Assembly (NCBI GenBank): GCA_015061805.1
Contig: SUVV01000010.1
Coordinates: forward strand, 1 to 64,000
Source of the DNA: Lentisphaerota bacterium
GTDB taxonomy: Bacteria; Verrucomicrobiota; Lentisphaeria; Victivallales; Victivallaceae
Direction of reading: 5' to 3'
Length of the DNA stretch: 64,000 nt
Positions within the stretch are counted from its first letter, which is position 1; every line of letters begins with the position of its first letter. A program made the translations under genes and the position numbers. Positions 52,295 through 59,970 of this stretch are shown piece by piece. A model generated the notes under the pieces. The model was not told the DNA's origin. It saw only the letters and a program-made list of their open reading frames with translations, and did not search any database.

Positions 52295-52314
52295 GCCGGA
52301 AACAATGATATATT
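52286..52314 (+). promoter_or_regulatory. Promoter of the LMW phosphatase gene
   Basis: TTGATT (52286-52291), 17 nt, TATATT (52309-52314). TTGATTCAA carries both divergent -35 hexamers. Confidence 0.75.
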
Positions 52315-52340
52315 GAGTAAAAGTTGAAAGGAAATCTGCA

Positions 52341-52784
52341 ATGAAAATACTCTTTGTTTGTCATGGTAATATCTGCCGCAGTCCGATGGCAGAATTCGTA
52401 ATGAAAGATCTGGTTGAAAAAAATCACCGCCAAAACGATTTTTTCATCGCTTCAGCGGCGACCAGCCGGGAAGAACTGGGCAACCCGGTTTATCCTCCGG
52501 CACGCCGGATCATGGAACAGCACGGTATCGACTGCCGCGGCAAATATGCCCGGCAGATCACCATGCATGATTATGAGAAATATGATCTTCTTATCGGCAT
52601 GGATAAATACAATATCAACAATATGAAACGCTTTTTCGGCGGTGATCCGGAAAATAAGATCTCGCTGCTGCTTCAGTGGGCAAATATCGACCGGGAGGTT
52701 GCCGATCCCTGGTACAGCGGCGATTTTGAAGCGACCTGGCAGGATGTCAACACCGGATGTAAAGCGCTGCTCGAGCAACTTTGA
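52341..52784 (+). CDS. Low-molecular-weight protein tyrosine phosphatase
   Basis: A 147-aa protein with the P-loop CHGNICRS (Cys7 nucleophile, Arg13) and the general-acid loop ADPWYSGDF. This is the LMW-PTP family rather than arsenate reductase, because DPWY is intact. In bacteria such enzymes often oppose tyrosine kinases in exopolysaccharide export, but no such kinase is visible here. AAAGGAA precedes the ATG. The stop is one base from the stop of the convergent lipoprotein gene. Confidence 0.9.
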   Translation: MKILFVCHGNICRSPMAEFVMKDLVEKNHRQNDFFIASAATSREELGNPVYPPARRIMEQHGIDCRGKYARQITMHDYEKYDLLIGMDKYNINNMKRFFGGDPENKISLLLQWANIDREVADPWYSGDFEATWQDVNTGCKALLEQL

Positions 52785-52785
52785 C

Positions 52786-53052
52786 CTATTTAACGGGAAC
52801 GGCTTCTGCAAGTTCAACATCATAGCCGGTGGTCTGCTTGCCGACGGTAAATTCATTGGTGGTCTTGACACCACCTGCGGCGGTATCCTTGGTTGATTTG
52901 ACTTTCACGTTGTCTTTTGAACAGGTGAAAGTACCGTAACCGATCGCGCCGTAAGGACAGGCGGCGTAGAGACCTTGAGCGTTGATGTTGTGCGCGCATC
53001 CGGAAGCGATGACCGCCAGAACAGTTGACAGAATTACAATTATTTTTTTCAT
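52786..53052 (-). CDS. Small lipoprotein, end of the phage-like cassette
   Basis: An 88-aa protein with a signal peptide ending in the lipobox IASGC (Cys about 19), so a membrane-anchored lipoprotein. The mature part, AHNINAQGLYAACPYGAIGYG and a Thr/Lys-rich tail, is not one I recognise. It is the last gene of the phage-tail-like operon, in the position where o-spanin-type lipoproteins are often found; that role is only a guess. Confidence 0.7.
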   Translation of the reverse strand: MKKIIVILSTVLAVIASGCAHNINAQGLYAACPYGAIGYGTFTCSKDNVKVKSTKDTAAGGVKTTNEFTVGKQTTGYDVELAEAVPVK

Positions 53053-53066
53053 AAATTTGCTTCTTT

Positions 53067-53273
53067 TTATTTTTGGGGCGGATGGACTTCATCCATCCGC
53101 TCCTTGATTTTGCATACTTCATCATGACAGGGACATTTGTCCTGACGGTCGGAACAATCCCGGTAACTTACCTTGCCGGAAAGTACTATCTCGATCTTGG
53201 CAAGCTGCCGGTTGAGTGTCCAGAATCCACCCAGCAATACGATGATGAGCATGATCCATTCATGGGTTGTCAT
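53067..53273 (-). CDS. Small single-pass membrane protein (holin/spanin-like)
   Basis: A 68-aa protein starting MTTHEWIMLIIVLLGGFW: one N-terminal transmembrane helix, then a polar tail with four Cys (DCSDRQDKCPCHDEVCK). It lies between the HDxxY gene and the lipoprotein gene. Size, topology and position fit a phage lysis-module protein, without family-level evidence. AAAGGAG lies 9 nt upstream. The first 15 nt of the gene equal those of the preceding gene. Confidence 0.65.
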   Translation of the reverse strand: MTTHEWIMLIIVLLGGFWTLNRQLAKIEIVLSGKVSYRDCSDRQDKCPCHDEVCKIKERMDEVHPPQK

Positions 53274-53689
53274 CAGAGATTTTCTCCTTTAATTTTTATA
53301 TGATATTTTTTATCTCTCCATGCGGGTTTCCCGGCAGTACGGAGCAAGTCGTAGTACCGGAGCGCTTTGCGGCGGTTCCAGTAGCGCAAAGGATTGTACC
53401 AGCCGTATCGGTCATGGACGGCAATCAGGCAGTTTGCAAGAAATTCATCGTCGGCACGTCTGCGGTCATTTTCGTCACCGCCTAAAAAATAGCGGATATC
53501 GTGAATCATGCTCGGAATCAAAAACGCCGGATTGATGGCGGTGATAACATCGCACAGACCGCCCATCCACGCCGCACCGATGCCGTTACATTCGGCGACG
53601 GCACGTTCGGTATCAAGCAGAAGTTCCCAGCCGGAAAGTTTCAACCGGATTGCTTCGTGCAAGGCTTCGGTGATTTCATGGGTTGTCAT
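53273..53689 (-). CDS. HDxxY-motif phage-type protein
   Basis: A 138-aa protein. CNGIGAAW and IPSMIHDIRYFLGG followed by RRADDEFL give a glycine-rich loop, HDxxY and acidic residue in the order seen in phospholipase-A2-like and DUF1353-like viral proteins. No signal peptide or membrane helix. The start at 53689 (GAGGA upstream) is preferred to GTG at 53701. It overlaps the next gene by one base. Enzymatic function is unproven. Confidence 0.6.
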   Translation of the reverse strand: MTTHEITEALHEAIRLKLSGWELLLDTERAVAECNGIGAAWMGGLCDVITAINPAFLIPSMIHDIRYFLGGDENDRRRADDEFLANCLIAVHDRYGWYNPLRYWNRRKALRYYDLLRTAGKPAWRDKKYHIKIKGENL

Positions 53690-53697
53690 AATGTTCC

Positions 53698-55575
53698 TCA
53701 CAAATGATACGGCTGTTTGTGCGAAACGATATTGAAAAGATCGTCACCTCTGAAATCAGGCCCAAAATCGTCGCTGCTGGTAAGTTTTGAGTTCCAGACA
53801 GCCAATTGAGCGACATATTTCCATGAACTGTTACCCCCGCTGCAGCCGGGGACAAACAGAAACTCATCGTCGCCGCCCAGCGGAATCGTGTAAGGATGTT
53901 CTTCGACTTTCACCCCGTTTACAAACTCTTTGATGATATCGCTTCCGGCATCGTGAGTAAAAGCATGGTGATACCATTGCTTGTATACCGCATTTTCTGA
54001 TTTCGTACTTGCTTTAACCACGGCCGCTTCGTCAAGGTCTCCGGTTTCATCCCACTTTGTCCGGTTGACAATCACATACCCTCCCCACAGGTCGGGGCGA
54101 TTTTCAGCATTTAAGAACGACCAGAAATCCACCGAAAAGGAGTCCATCAACGGGAGTTTTTTGATAAGAATGGAACCTGCGTCGGATGAGAAATCCTTGA
54201 AGTACATCAGATTACTGGCGAAAATCGATGGAGCGTAAGATGTGTGGGTCATGACGTCGGTATAGTCATGACGCCGCATTTCGCAGTTTCCGGCTTCATC
54301 TATTACACTTCTGGCTTCTTGATCGTTCTGACCACCGTGAACACACCAATGGGTAAGGAGAACCAATCCACCCTCATAATTGTGGTTATTAGCACCGGAG
54401 CCGCGAATACCATTGCCGACATCCCGCGCTCTACCGTAAATAACATCATGCCCCGGTTCAGTACGATAAAAATATCTGCGCCCGATTTGTGGAGTTGTTT
54501 TATAGCCGCTGAGATAGGTGAAGTTATCGAGATTGCCTAACCAGTTGTCCGTTACAACAGCTTCCGCGCCGACTGCTTCATAAGAAGTTTCGGTGACATC
54601 AAGCGTTATTTCGAAAGATGCGCCCCAGTCAAAATCTTCAAAAGTGAAAGTACCGCTGGAGAGCTGCTCATTGCCGGTCAGGTACGTCACACCGCTGGAA
54701 TCGGTGGACTGGCTTATATGCCAATAACCTTCCTCGTATTCCTGATCATATTCTCCCCAAATGTACCATTCAGCGCTCTCGTGTTTGTAAATCCTACCGA
54801 ACGGTTTTTCAATACGTTCGGTTTCGGGTGTAACAAGGTAAGTTCCGTTGGCAGCAGAATATGCAACAAAATCCCCATCTTCCTCGCTGCCGATATCGGT
54901 CATGCCGGAAACAACGATTTGTGACAATCCGGTACATGCCGGATATTCAGGATGCCACGATACAAGCATACCGCTTTGAACTCCTGAATCCATCCTGTCG
55001 CCGTAAACCGGTTTGCCGTTTTGGTCAGCACCGACATACCCCATAATAATCTGATTTTCTCCGGCTGTTATAAAAGAGAGGTCGATATCGCCGCCGGAAC
55101 CTTTATCATAATTCAGTTCTTCGGCGACATATCCGGGAGTGATGGTGACGGATGAATCGGTTTCGGTGACGGTCGCTTCGGCAATGGTTTCCACGCGGTC
55201 AGCAGAAAGGAATCCTGCCGGAACGGTGACTTTGTTGGCTTCAATCACGGATGCGCCGCTTTCGGCAATGGTTTGAGAAAACGCTTCTGCAACGTAACCT
55301 TTGCCAACGGTGAAAGTGTTTTTATTGACGGACGGGGTGACGGTCTGAATATTTCCGGTGACTTTGTTTCCGTCAGCACCGACCGCCACGATGCCGGAAA
55401 GCATCGTGTCAGCAGTAACCGTAACACCGGAAAGGTCGATGTCACCGCTTTCGCCGCCGCCAACGGAGATGTTGCTGACAGCGGTGGTCATGCCGGAAAT
55501 AGAGAGTTTCCCGGTAACACCGGATTTGTCGCGGATGGCATCGGCAAGCGCCGTCATTTCACTATTGATACTCAT
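53698..55575 (-). CDS. Phage tail-fibre-like protein with LamG-type C-terminus
   Basis: A 625-aa protein. The N-terminus ALADAIRDKSGVTGKLSISG and the segment TMLSGIVAVGADGNKVTGNI are typical of tail proteins of gut phages. A repeated beta region follows (VTITPGYVAEELNYDKG). The last 200 residues (SFSVDFWSFLNAENRP, WYHHAFTHD, FVNGVKVEEHPYTIPLGG) look like a concanavalin/LamG domain for glycan or host binding. It is the largest gene of the cassette and the likely adhesin. The start follows GGGAG that overlaps the end of the preceding gene. Confidence 0.75.
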   Translation of the reverse strand: MSINSEMTALADAIRDKSGVTGKLSISGMTTAVSNISVGGGESGDIDLSGVTVTADTMLSGIVAVGADGNKVTGNIQTVTPSVNKNTFTVGKGYVAEAFSQTIAESGASVIEANKVTVPAGFLSADRVETIAEATVTETDSSVTITPGYVAEELNYDKGSGGDIDLSFITAGENQIIMGYVGADQNGKPVYGDRMDSGVQSGMLVSWHPEYPACTGLSQIVVSGMTDIGSEEDGDFVAYSAANGTYLVTPETERIEKPFGRIYKHESAEWYIWGEYDQEYEEGYWHISQSTDSSGVTYLTGNEQLSSGTFTFEDFDWGASFEITLDVTETSYEAVGAEAVVTDNWLGNLDNFTYLSGYKTTPQIGRRYFYRTEPGHDVIYGRARDVGNGIRGSGANNHNYEGGLVLLTHWCVHGGQNDQEARSVIDEAGNCEMRRHDYTDVMTHTSYAPSIFASNLMYFKDFSSDAGSILIKKLPLMDSFSVDFWSFLNAENRPDLWGGYVIVNRTKWDETGDLDEAAVVKASTKSENAVYKQWYHHAFTHDAGSDIIKEFVNGVKVEEHPYTIPLGGDDEFLFVPGCSGGNSSWKYVAQLAVWNSKLTSSDDFGPDFRGDDLFNIVSHKQPYHL

Positions 55576-55577
55576 AA

Positions 55578-56279
55578 TCACCAACTCCCATTCAAAATCG
55601 CTTCATCAACATAGGCTTTGATTTCGGCTTTGTCCTCTTCTGTCCAGTAATCAGTTCCTTTGACCGGGGTGTAACCGTCTTCACCATCTTTACCGCTGAC
55701 AGAAAAGTGTTCTTTCAAATCATTGAAAATCGCTTCACCTTTGGCGTTGAGCAGTGCTTCAGTTTGAATTGCGGTATAATATTCCGGATCATTGACCACA
55801 TTTTCGTCGCCGCCACCGAGATAGACCCGACTGCGGATAGTCAAATCAAATTGCCACGCGAATACTGTCAATCCCCCGGCATCAACGCCTCCGATTTCTG
55901 CGCGGAAATCGGCACTGGGCTGTCCGGCAAGCACTTCAACCACAGCATCGGTATGATTATGTGTAAGTTCGATCACCAGAATCGTATGACCGGCGCTGTC
56001 GGTTTCAAAAGAAATCCCGCTGTATTTGAGCAATGCCGGAACATTGGAATTACCGTTTTTGCTGTCCAAGGCGAAATAATTTGCACAATCGCCAAGTTCT
56101 TCCGGAGAAAACACCGGAAGTTCTCCGTCTGCTTTGCCCATATCCCGGCGCAGATCGAATTCCAGTCTGGCGGCGGTACCGAGCATCAATTCCAAAGTAA
56201 CGCCGTTTTCAGAACCGTATTCGTCAGTCAGACGCGTGCCGCCGGTACCGATTTGTAAAATAGAGTGTAAAACTTGCAT
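55578..56279 (-). CDS. Phage tail-type protein with collagen-like end
   Basis: A 233-aa protein ending GKDGEDGYTPVKGTDYWTEE, a short collagen-like GxxGxx stretch followed by the YTPVKGTDYWT box found at the end of many Gram-positive phage baseplate/upper tail proteins. The N-terminal part (LELMLGTAARLEFDLRRD) resembles their head-binding beta domain. Likely links fibre to baseplate. AAGGA precedes the ATG. Confidence 0.68.
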   Translation of the reverse strand: MQVLHSILQIGTGGTRLTDEYGSENGVTLELMLGTAARLEFDLRRDMGKADGELPVFSPEELGDCANYFALDSKNGNSNVPALLKYSGISFETDSAGHTILVIELTHNHTDAVVEVLAGQPSADFRAEIGGVDAGGLTVFAWQFDLTIRSRVYLGGGDENVVNDPEYYTAIQTEALLNAKGEAIFNDLKEHFSVSGKDGEDGYTPVKGTDYWTEEDKAEIKAYVDEAILNGSW

Positions 56280-56293
56280 AGATCATCCTTTCT

Positions 56294-57238
56294 TCAATCA
56301 ATATATTGATAATTTGGCGGAGGCAGATTTTCCCGGTTTATGAGAATTTCCGTAATATAGTCAGATTCAATCGCGTAAGCGTATTCGTATTTATCATTAT
56401 CGCGGTTGTAATAAGTATTGATGTTTTTAACAGTCAACGGATGCCACGGAATAAAATCACTTTGACTGCCCGAAAAATTTATCTCATAAGTTCCGACATC
56501 TTTCTCGTAGACCGTTTGTGCTTTATCATCGGAGTCGTAAGGGTAAAGCAATTCTTTTCTTATTGAACTGATATTGTATTTTGCTTTCCAATTGCCTTGC
56601 AGTTTGGGGTAACAGATTTCACCGATTACAAATCTACGGTCAACGTGCCGGTGAAAATACCATTCTTTATATCTGGAATCGGCAGCTTGACCGTAGACAA
56701 ATTGGTACTGACCATCATACGTTACAACTGCATTGCCGGTTTCGATACTGACCCTTTCGGTTTTCATACTCTGGTCAAAATATTGGCTGTCAAGGTCAGT
56801 ACTTCCCAGTGCATAAATCAGAACATTGTTCAGCAGATGGTAACACGCCCGGACAAAATTTCCGTCGCTGAATTTGTGCGGTTTCTGCCAGAAAAAACCG
56901 GCAGGGTCGATTCCGGCAGAAGCCAATTCTCCGGCAATGGCAAGGTCAAGTTCATCCGCTGAATAATCTCCGTAAGGATGCCGTTTCGACCATTTCCCGA
57001 AGTTGGCAACCGGGAAGTGGCGTTTATACAACCCCCGAATACCGGAACGGATGTTGTCAAAAAGATTGGCGTGATTGTCAGACGTCATGAAACTGCGGCG
57101 TCGCGGTAACGGGAGAACACCCAAACCGGGAAAATTAGTAGAAATCGGGTCGGTGTAACGCAACCGTTCCAATATGGCGGCGTTAATGCAATTAAAAGCC
57201 GGAATCATTTTACACGGCGGCATATCTGCCCAACTCAT
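56294..57238 (-). CDS. Uncharacterised phage-cassette protein
   Basis: A 314-aa protein I do not recognise. It is mixed alpha/beta with many aromatic residues (YFHRHVDRRFVIGEICYPK, YNRDNDKYEYAYAIESD). No membrane helix or signal. The ATG at 57238 has AAGGA 9 nt upstream and overlaps the preceding stop by 4 nt (ATGA). A structural or baseplate role is inferred from position only. Confidence 0.6.
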   Translation of the reverse strand: MSWADMPPCKMIPAFNCINAAILERLRYTDPISTNFPGLGVLPLPRRRSFMTSDNHANLFDNIRSGIRGLYKRHFPVANFGKWSKRHPYGDYSADELDLAIAGELASAGIDPAGFFWQKPHKFSDGNFVRACYHLLNNVLIYALGSTDLDSQYFDQSMKTERVSIETGNAVVTYDGQYQFVYGQAADSRYKEWYFHRHVDRRFVIGEICYPKLQGNWKAKYNISSIRKELLYPYDSDDKAQTVYEKDVGTYEINFSGSQSDFIPWHPLTVKNINTYYNRDNDKYEYAYAIESDYITEILINRENLPPPNYQYID

Positions 57239-58026
57239 AGAAACCAATCCTTCCCGAAATAGATTGTCCCACCGGAAGTGAAAGACTGATACACATCGCC
57301 GTTTTCGTAAATATCCCCGATTCTGACAGAAGCGAAATATCCGGCGGGCGAAGGCGTTCCATTGGGATCGTCATTGTCGCTGACACGCACAAACGTACTG
57401 TAAACGCCATCGTTGCAGCAAGCACAAAGATAGACATCCGCACCGCTCACATTTTCGGGCAGATAGACAAACTGTCTTGGAACTTTTTCTGCACCGGGAA
57501 GGTCAGTATCACCCGCGCGTGTGCTGTTTGCGTTGGATGTTATTTCCGGGTATGCGCCATTGTAAAGTTCGAAAGTGCGCTCTTTTATCCAACGCAGTTT
57601 GAATGTTCCGGTGTAATCTTCACTTGCTTTATTGCTGTTCATCATGACCCAGCCGGGATTGTTTTCATTGCCGCGATGCAATATCCGGTGTCTTCCCTTA
57701 TCGGATGCCGTAAGACCATTCTTTCCCGGAACCGCATAAATGCCGCCGCCGGAAGTGATAAAGGCGCGCACTACTCCGTTCAACACGATATTCCCGGCAG
57801 TTCCGGGGGCAATATCTTCTGCGGCAATGCCCCAGATACCGGAATCATCTGTCGCCGGTATAACTCCGAAAATAACCTGTTCATAACCGCCGCTGTTGAG
57901 TATCGTCCTGCCGGTCAGCGTTACCGCCGTACACGCCCGGATGGCGCTGCTGCCGGAATTATAGATCAAAAGCGTATTGCGGTCGGTGGAAGGATATGCC
58001 GGAGAAAGGTCATATTTTTCAAACAT
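57235..58026 (-). CDS. Uncharacterised phage-cassette protein
   Basis: A 263-aa protein. The first 90 residues (AIRACTAVTLTG, IWGIAAEDIAPGTAGNIVLNG) resemble small beta-barrel decoration or spike-type phage proteins such as DUF2190-like capsid stabilisers. The C-terminal half has a beta-rich YFASVRIGDIYENGDVY. Function not assigned. GAGGAAA precedes the ATG. Confidence 0.6.
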   Translation of the reverse strand: MFEKYDLSPAYPSTDRNTLLIYNSGSSAIRACTAVTLTGRTILNSGGYEQVIFGVIPATDDSGIWGIAAEDIAPGTAGNIVLNGVVRAFITSGGGIYAVPGKNGLTASDKGRHRILHRGNENNPGWVMMNSNKASEDYTGTFKLRWIKERTFELYNGAYPEITSNANSTRAGDTDLPGAEKVPRQFVYLPENVSGADVYLCACCNDGVYSTFVRVSDNDDPNGTPSPAGYFASVRIGDIYENGDVYQSFTSGGTIYFGKDWFL

Positions 58027-58051
58027 AATACTGTTTCCTCACTCTCTCCGG

Positions 58052-58882
58052 TCAAATATCCAGCACCGAAAAATTGCCGTAATCATAAACCCGGCTTTCG
58101 TAAACGCCGCAGTTGACCGTCGCATTGTTTACGGTGTCCCGGCGGGAAATCGACCAGATGGCATTCCACATTGATACGGCATTGATTGAAATACCATTGA
58201 TTTTGACCCGCTGTGCCGGACGGACGAGAAAGGTGTAGGTGATATCCACCAGTTCTTTTCCGGCAGTATTGGTGAACGGGTCACTCTGGACGGCGCTTTC
58301 AAACAGCACTTCCCCCGGCGCCCAGCGGTGGAATGTGCCGGAATTAAGTTTGCCTGCCAGCGAAAACAGATTTTTCCGGAAAGCAGTATTGACCTGTCTG
58401 GCAAAATAGGTAGCAACACAGATCTCTTTCAACTCCGGTACATTCACCAGTGTACCTTCGATCCCGGAATCACCATCCATTCTGCCATCCCAACCGATGC
58501 GGGTCCCGGGATCAGGCGGAACGATTTTTGGATTTCCCGGATAGATCCGTACCAATTCTTTGGCATCAAAGACCCGGACAGAATGATTTTTCACCTCAAA
58601 AGTCCAAATCCGTTCATTGCCCACCTTTTCTTCGACCGCTTCCGGTAAAGTGTAGTTCACCTCAAACTCATAGGTGCCGTTGCCGGGAATTTTTACCAGT
58701 TCAATGTTCTGTTTGCGGGCGCTGCCGACATAGGCAGGAGCGGTATTGCGAACCAATTCCAAGGCTTCGCTGCTCCGATCGAGATTGTCAGGGGAGTTGA
58801 CCTGATAGCTTAATTTTGCACCGGTACACTGTCCGGTGCGGCTGACTGTCTGTTTTGCTGAAAGTTTACGTTGTATTTGCAT
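58052..58882 (-). CDS. Uncharacterised first protein of the phage-like cassette
   Basis: A 276-aa protein starting MQIQRKLSAKQTVSRTG, not recognised; beta-rich (GNGTYEFEVNYTLP, IWTFEVKNHSVRVFDA) and ending VYESRVYDYGNFSVLD. A baseplate or tail-tube-associated role is possible. The start at 58882 has AGGAGGT 4 nt upstream; the frame stays open to 59242 through repeat DNA, but that extension has no ribosome-binding site and reads through palindromic element F, so I exclude it. Confidence 0.62.
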   Translation of the reverse strand: MQIQRKLSAKQTVSRTGQCTGAKLSYQVNSPDNLDRSSEALELVRNTAPAYVGSARKQNIELVKIPGNGTYEFEVNYTLPEAVEEKVGNERIWTFEVKNHSVRVFDAKELVRIYPGNPKIVPPDPGTRIGWDGRMDGDSGIEGTLVNVPELKEICVATYFARQVNTAFRKNLFSLAGKLNSGTFHRWAPGEVLFESAVQSDPFTNTAGKELVDITYTFLVRPAQRVKINGISINAVSMWNAIWSISRRDTVNNATVNCGVYESRVYDYGNFSVLDI

Positions 58883-58930
58883 GGATACCTCCTGGTTATC
58901 CATACACCCTATCGTCAACATTTTTTTCAC

Positions 58931-59048
58931 GGAGCGATCTTGCTTTGCCGGAGCGCGCCTTGCGGCGTTCGATCCTCCAGTCACGTACACCAGTACGCTC
59001 CTGTCGGCTCTCACTTGCAAAACCCGCCCGGCTGTGCAAGATCGCTCC
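58931..59048. repeat. 118-bp element bounded by 13-bp inverted repeats
   Basis: GGAGCGATCTTGC (58931-58943) and its exact complement GCAAGATCGCTCC (59036-59048) bound a GC-rich interior. It sits in the leader of the phage-like operon. No target-site duplication is apparent. It could be a MITE-like insertion or a structured leader RNA. Confidence 0.5.
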
Positions 59049-59072
59049 TGATTCCGGGTGGCTTGTTTTGCG

Positions 59073-59220
59073 CCTGTCGTTGGGCTGAAGCCCAACAGGC
59101 GAAAAGTTATGCCGCGACATCGGAGCGGCAAAACACCCCCGCTTTTTTCGAAAGGGGTGGGGTGTGGGGAGGGGAAAAACTTTTTTTCTCGTGAAAAAAG
59201 GTTTTCCCCTCCCACAATAC
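59073..59220 (+). repeat. Palindromic element, copy F, with adjacent hairpin
   Basis: Hairpin GCCTGT/ACAGGC with inner TTGGGC/GCCCAA lies at 59073-59100. Then comes CCCCGCTTTTTTCGAAAGGGG and a 52-nt palindrome at 59164-59215 (arms beginning GTGGGGAGGGGAAAA, one indel), followed by CATCTCCCCCTTGTCGGG. It is downstream of the FKBP gene, antisense to it. Confidence 0.75.
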
Positions 59221-59242
59221 CATCTCCCCCTTGTCGGGACAC

Positions 59243-59283
59243 AAAAAAGCGCCCTGCTGCCGGATTTCCCGGAAACAGGGCGC
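59243..59283 (-). terminator. FKBP operon terminator
   Basis: GCGCCCTG (59249-59256) pairs with CAGGGCGC (59276-59283), with an inner CCGG pairing. On the minus strand it is followed by a U-run (plus A-run 59243-59248), 23 nt past the FKBP stop. Confidence 0.85.
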
Positions 59284-59305
59284 TTGAAAGGCGCTTATGC
59301 GATGA

Positions 59306-59935
59306 TCAATTCTTGAAGAAACCGATCAGTTCGACTTCAAAAATCAGCGTGGCATTGGGCGGGATCACGCTTCCGGCACCGTGGGCGCCGTACCCCAGTT
59401 TGGAGGGAATGAAAAGACGGAACTTGCTGCCGATTTCCATCAGCTGCAGCGCTTCAGTCCAACCGGGGATGACCTGATCGACCGGGAACTCAATGGGTTC
59501 GCCGCGGGCGATCGAACTGTCGAAGACCTTGCCGGAAAGCAGTTTGCCTTCGTAATGGACACGCACCACATCCTTGGGTCCCGGACGTTCTCCGCCCTTA
59601 CCGGCGGTGAGGATCTGATACTGCAGACCGCTGGCGGTGGTGATGACGCCTTCGGCTTTGCCGTTCTTTTCCATAAAAGCTTTTTCTTCTTCCAGAGCAG
59701 CTGCGGAATCAGCATTGGAAGCCTGTTCGGCTTCAGCGAGGGCGTCCTGAAGTTTCTGCATATATTCCCGGTATTCAGCTTGAGAAATCGCCGGAGCGCC
59801 GCCCTTGAGCAGTTCAAGCACAGATTCTCCGAAAAGTTCGTAGTTGAGTTTCACCGGCATATGGCGGATGCTGGTCGCCATATTGAGAGCGAGAGCATAA
59901 CTCATACGGTCAAGATCATTTTTCAGTTCGGGCAT
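59306..59935 (-). CDS. FKBP-type peptidyl-prolyl isomerase
   Basis: A 209-aa Mip/FkpA-like protein: an alpha-helical dimerisation region (about 1-90) followed by the FKBP domain with VVRVHYEGKLLSGKVFDSS, VIPGWTEAL, and KLGYGAHGAGSVIPPNATLIFEVEL. Active-site residues (Tyr, Phe-Asp, Val-Ile-Pro-Gly-Trp) are intact. There is no signal peptide, unlike most family members of this layout, so it may be cytoplasmic. It ends the SNF2-GH106-CapA-FKBP transcription unit. Confidence 0.93.
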   Translation of the reverse strand: MPELKNDLDRMSYALALNMATSIRHMPVKLNYELFGESVLELLKGGAPAISQAEYREYMQKLQDALAEAEQASNADSAAALEEEKAFMEKNGKAEGVITTASGLQYQILTAGKGGERPGPKDVVRVHYEGKLLSGKVFDSSIARGEPIEFPVDQVIPGWTEALQLMEIGSKFRLFIPSKLGYGAHGAGSVIPPNATLIFEVELIGFFKN

Positions 59936-59970
59936 AACGATGTTTCCTTATATTTTGTTATGGTTGGAAT

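Noticed and set aside
52341-52784. Arsenate reductase
   Set aside because: The CX5R loop is shared, but the DPWY general-acid loop and lack of the ArsC redox cysteines favour an LMW tyrosine phosphatase.
58883-59242. N-terminal extension of the first phage-cassette gene to a 396-aa protein
   Set aside because: The extension reads through palindromic element F and a hairpin region without a ribosome-binding site, while ATG 58882 has a strong AGGAGGT.
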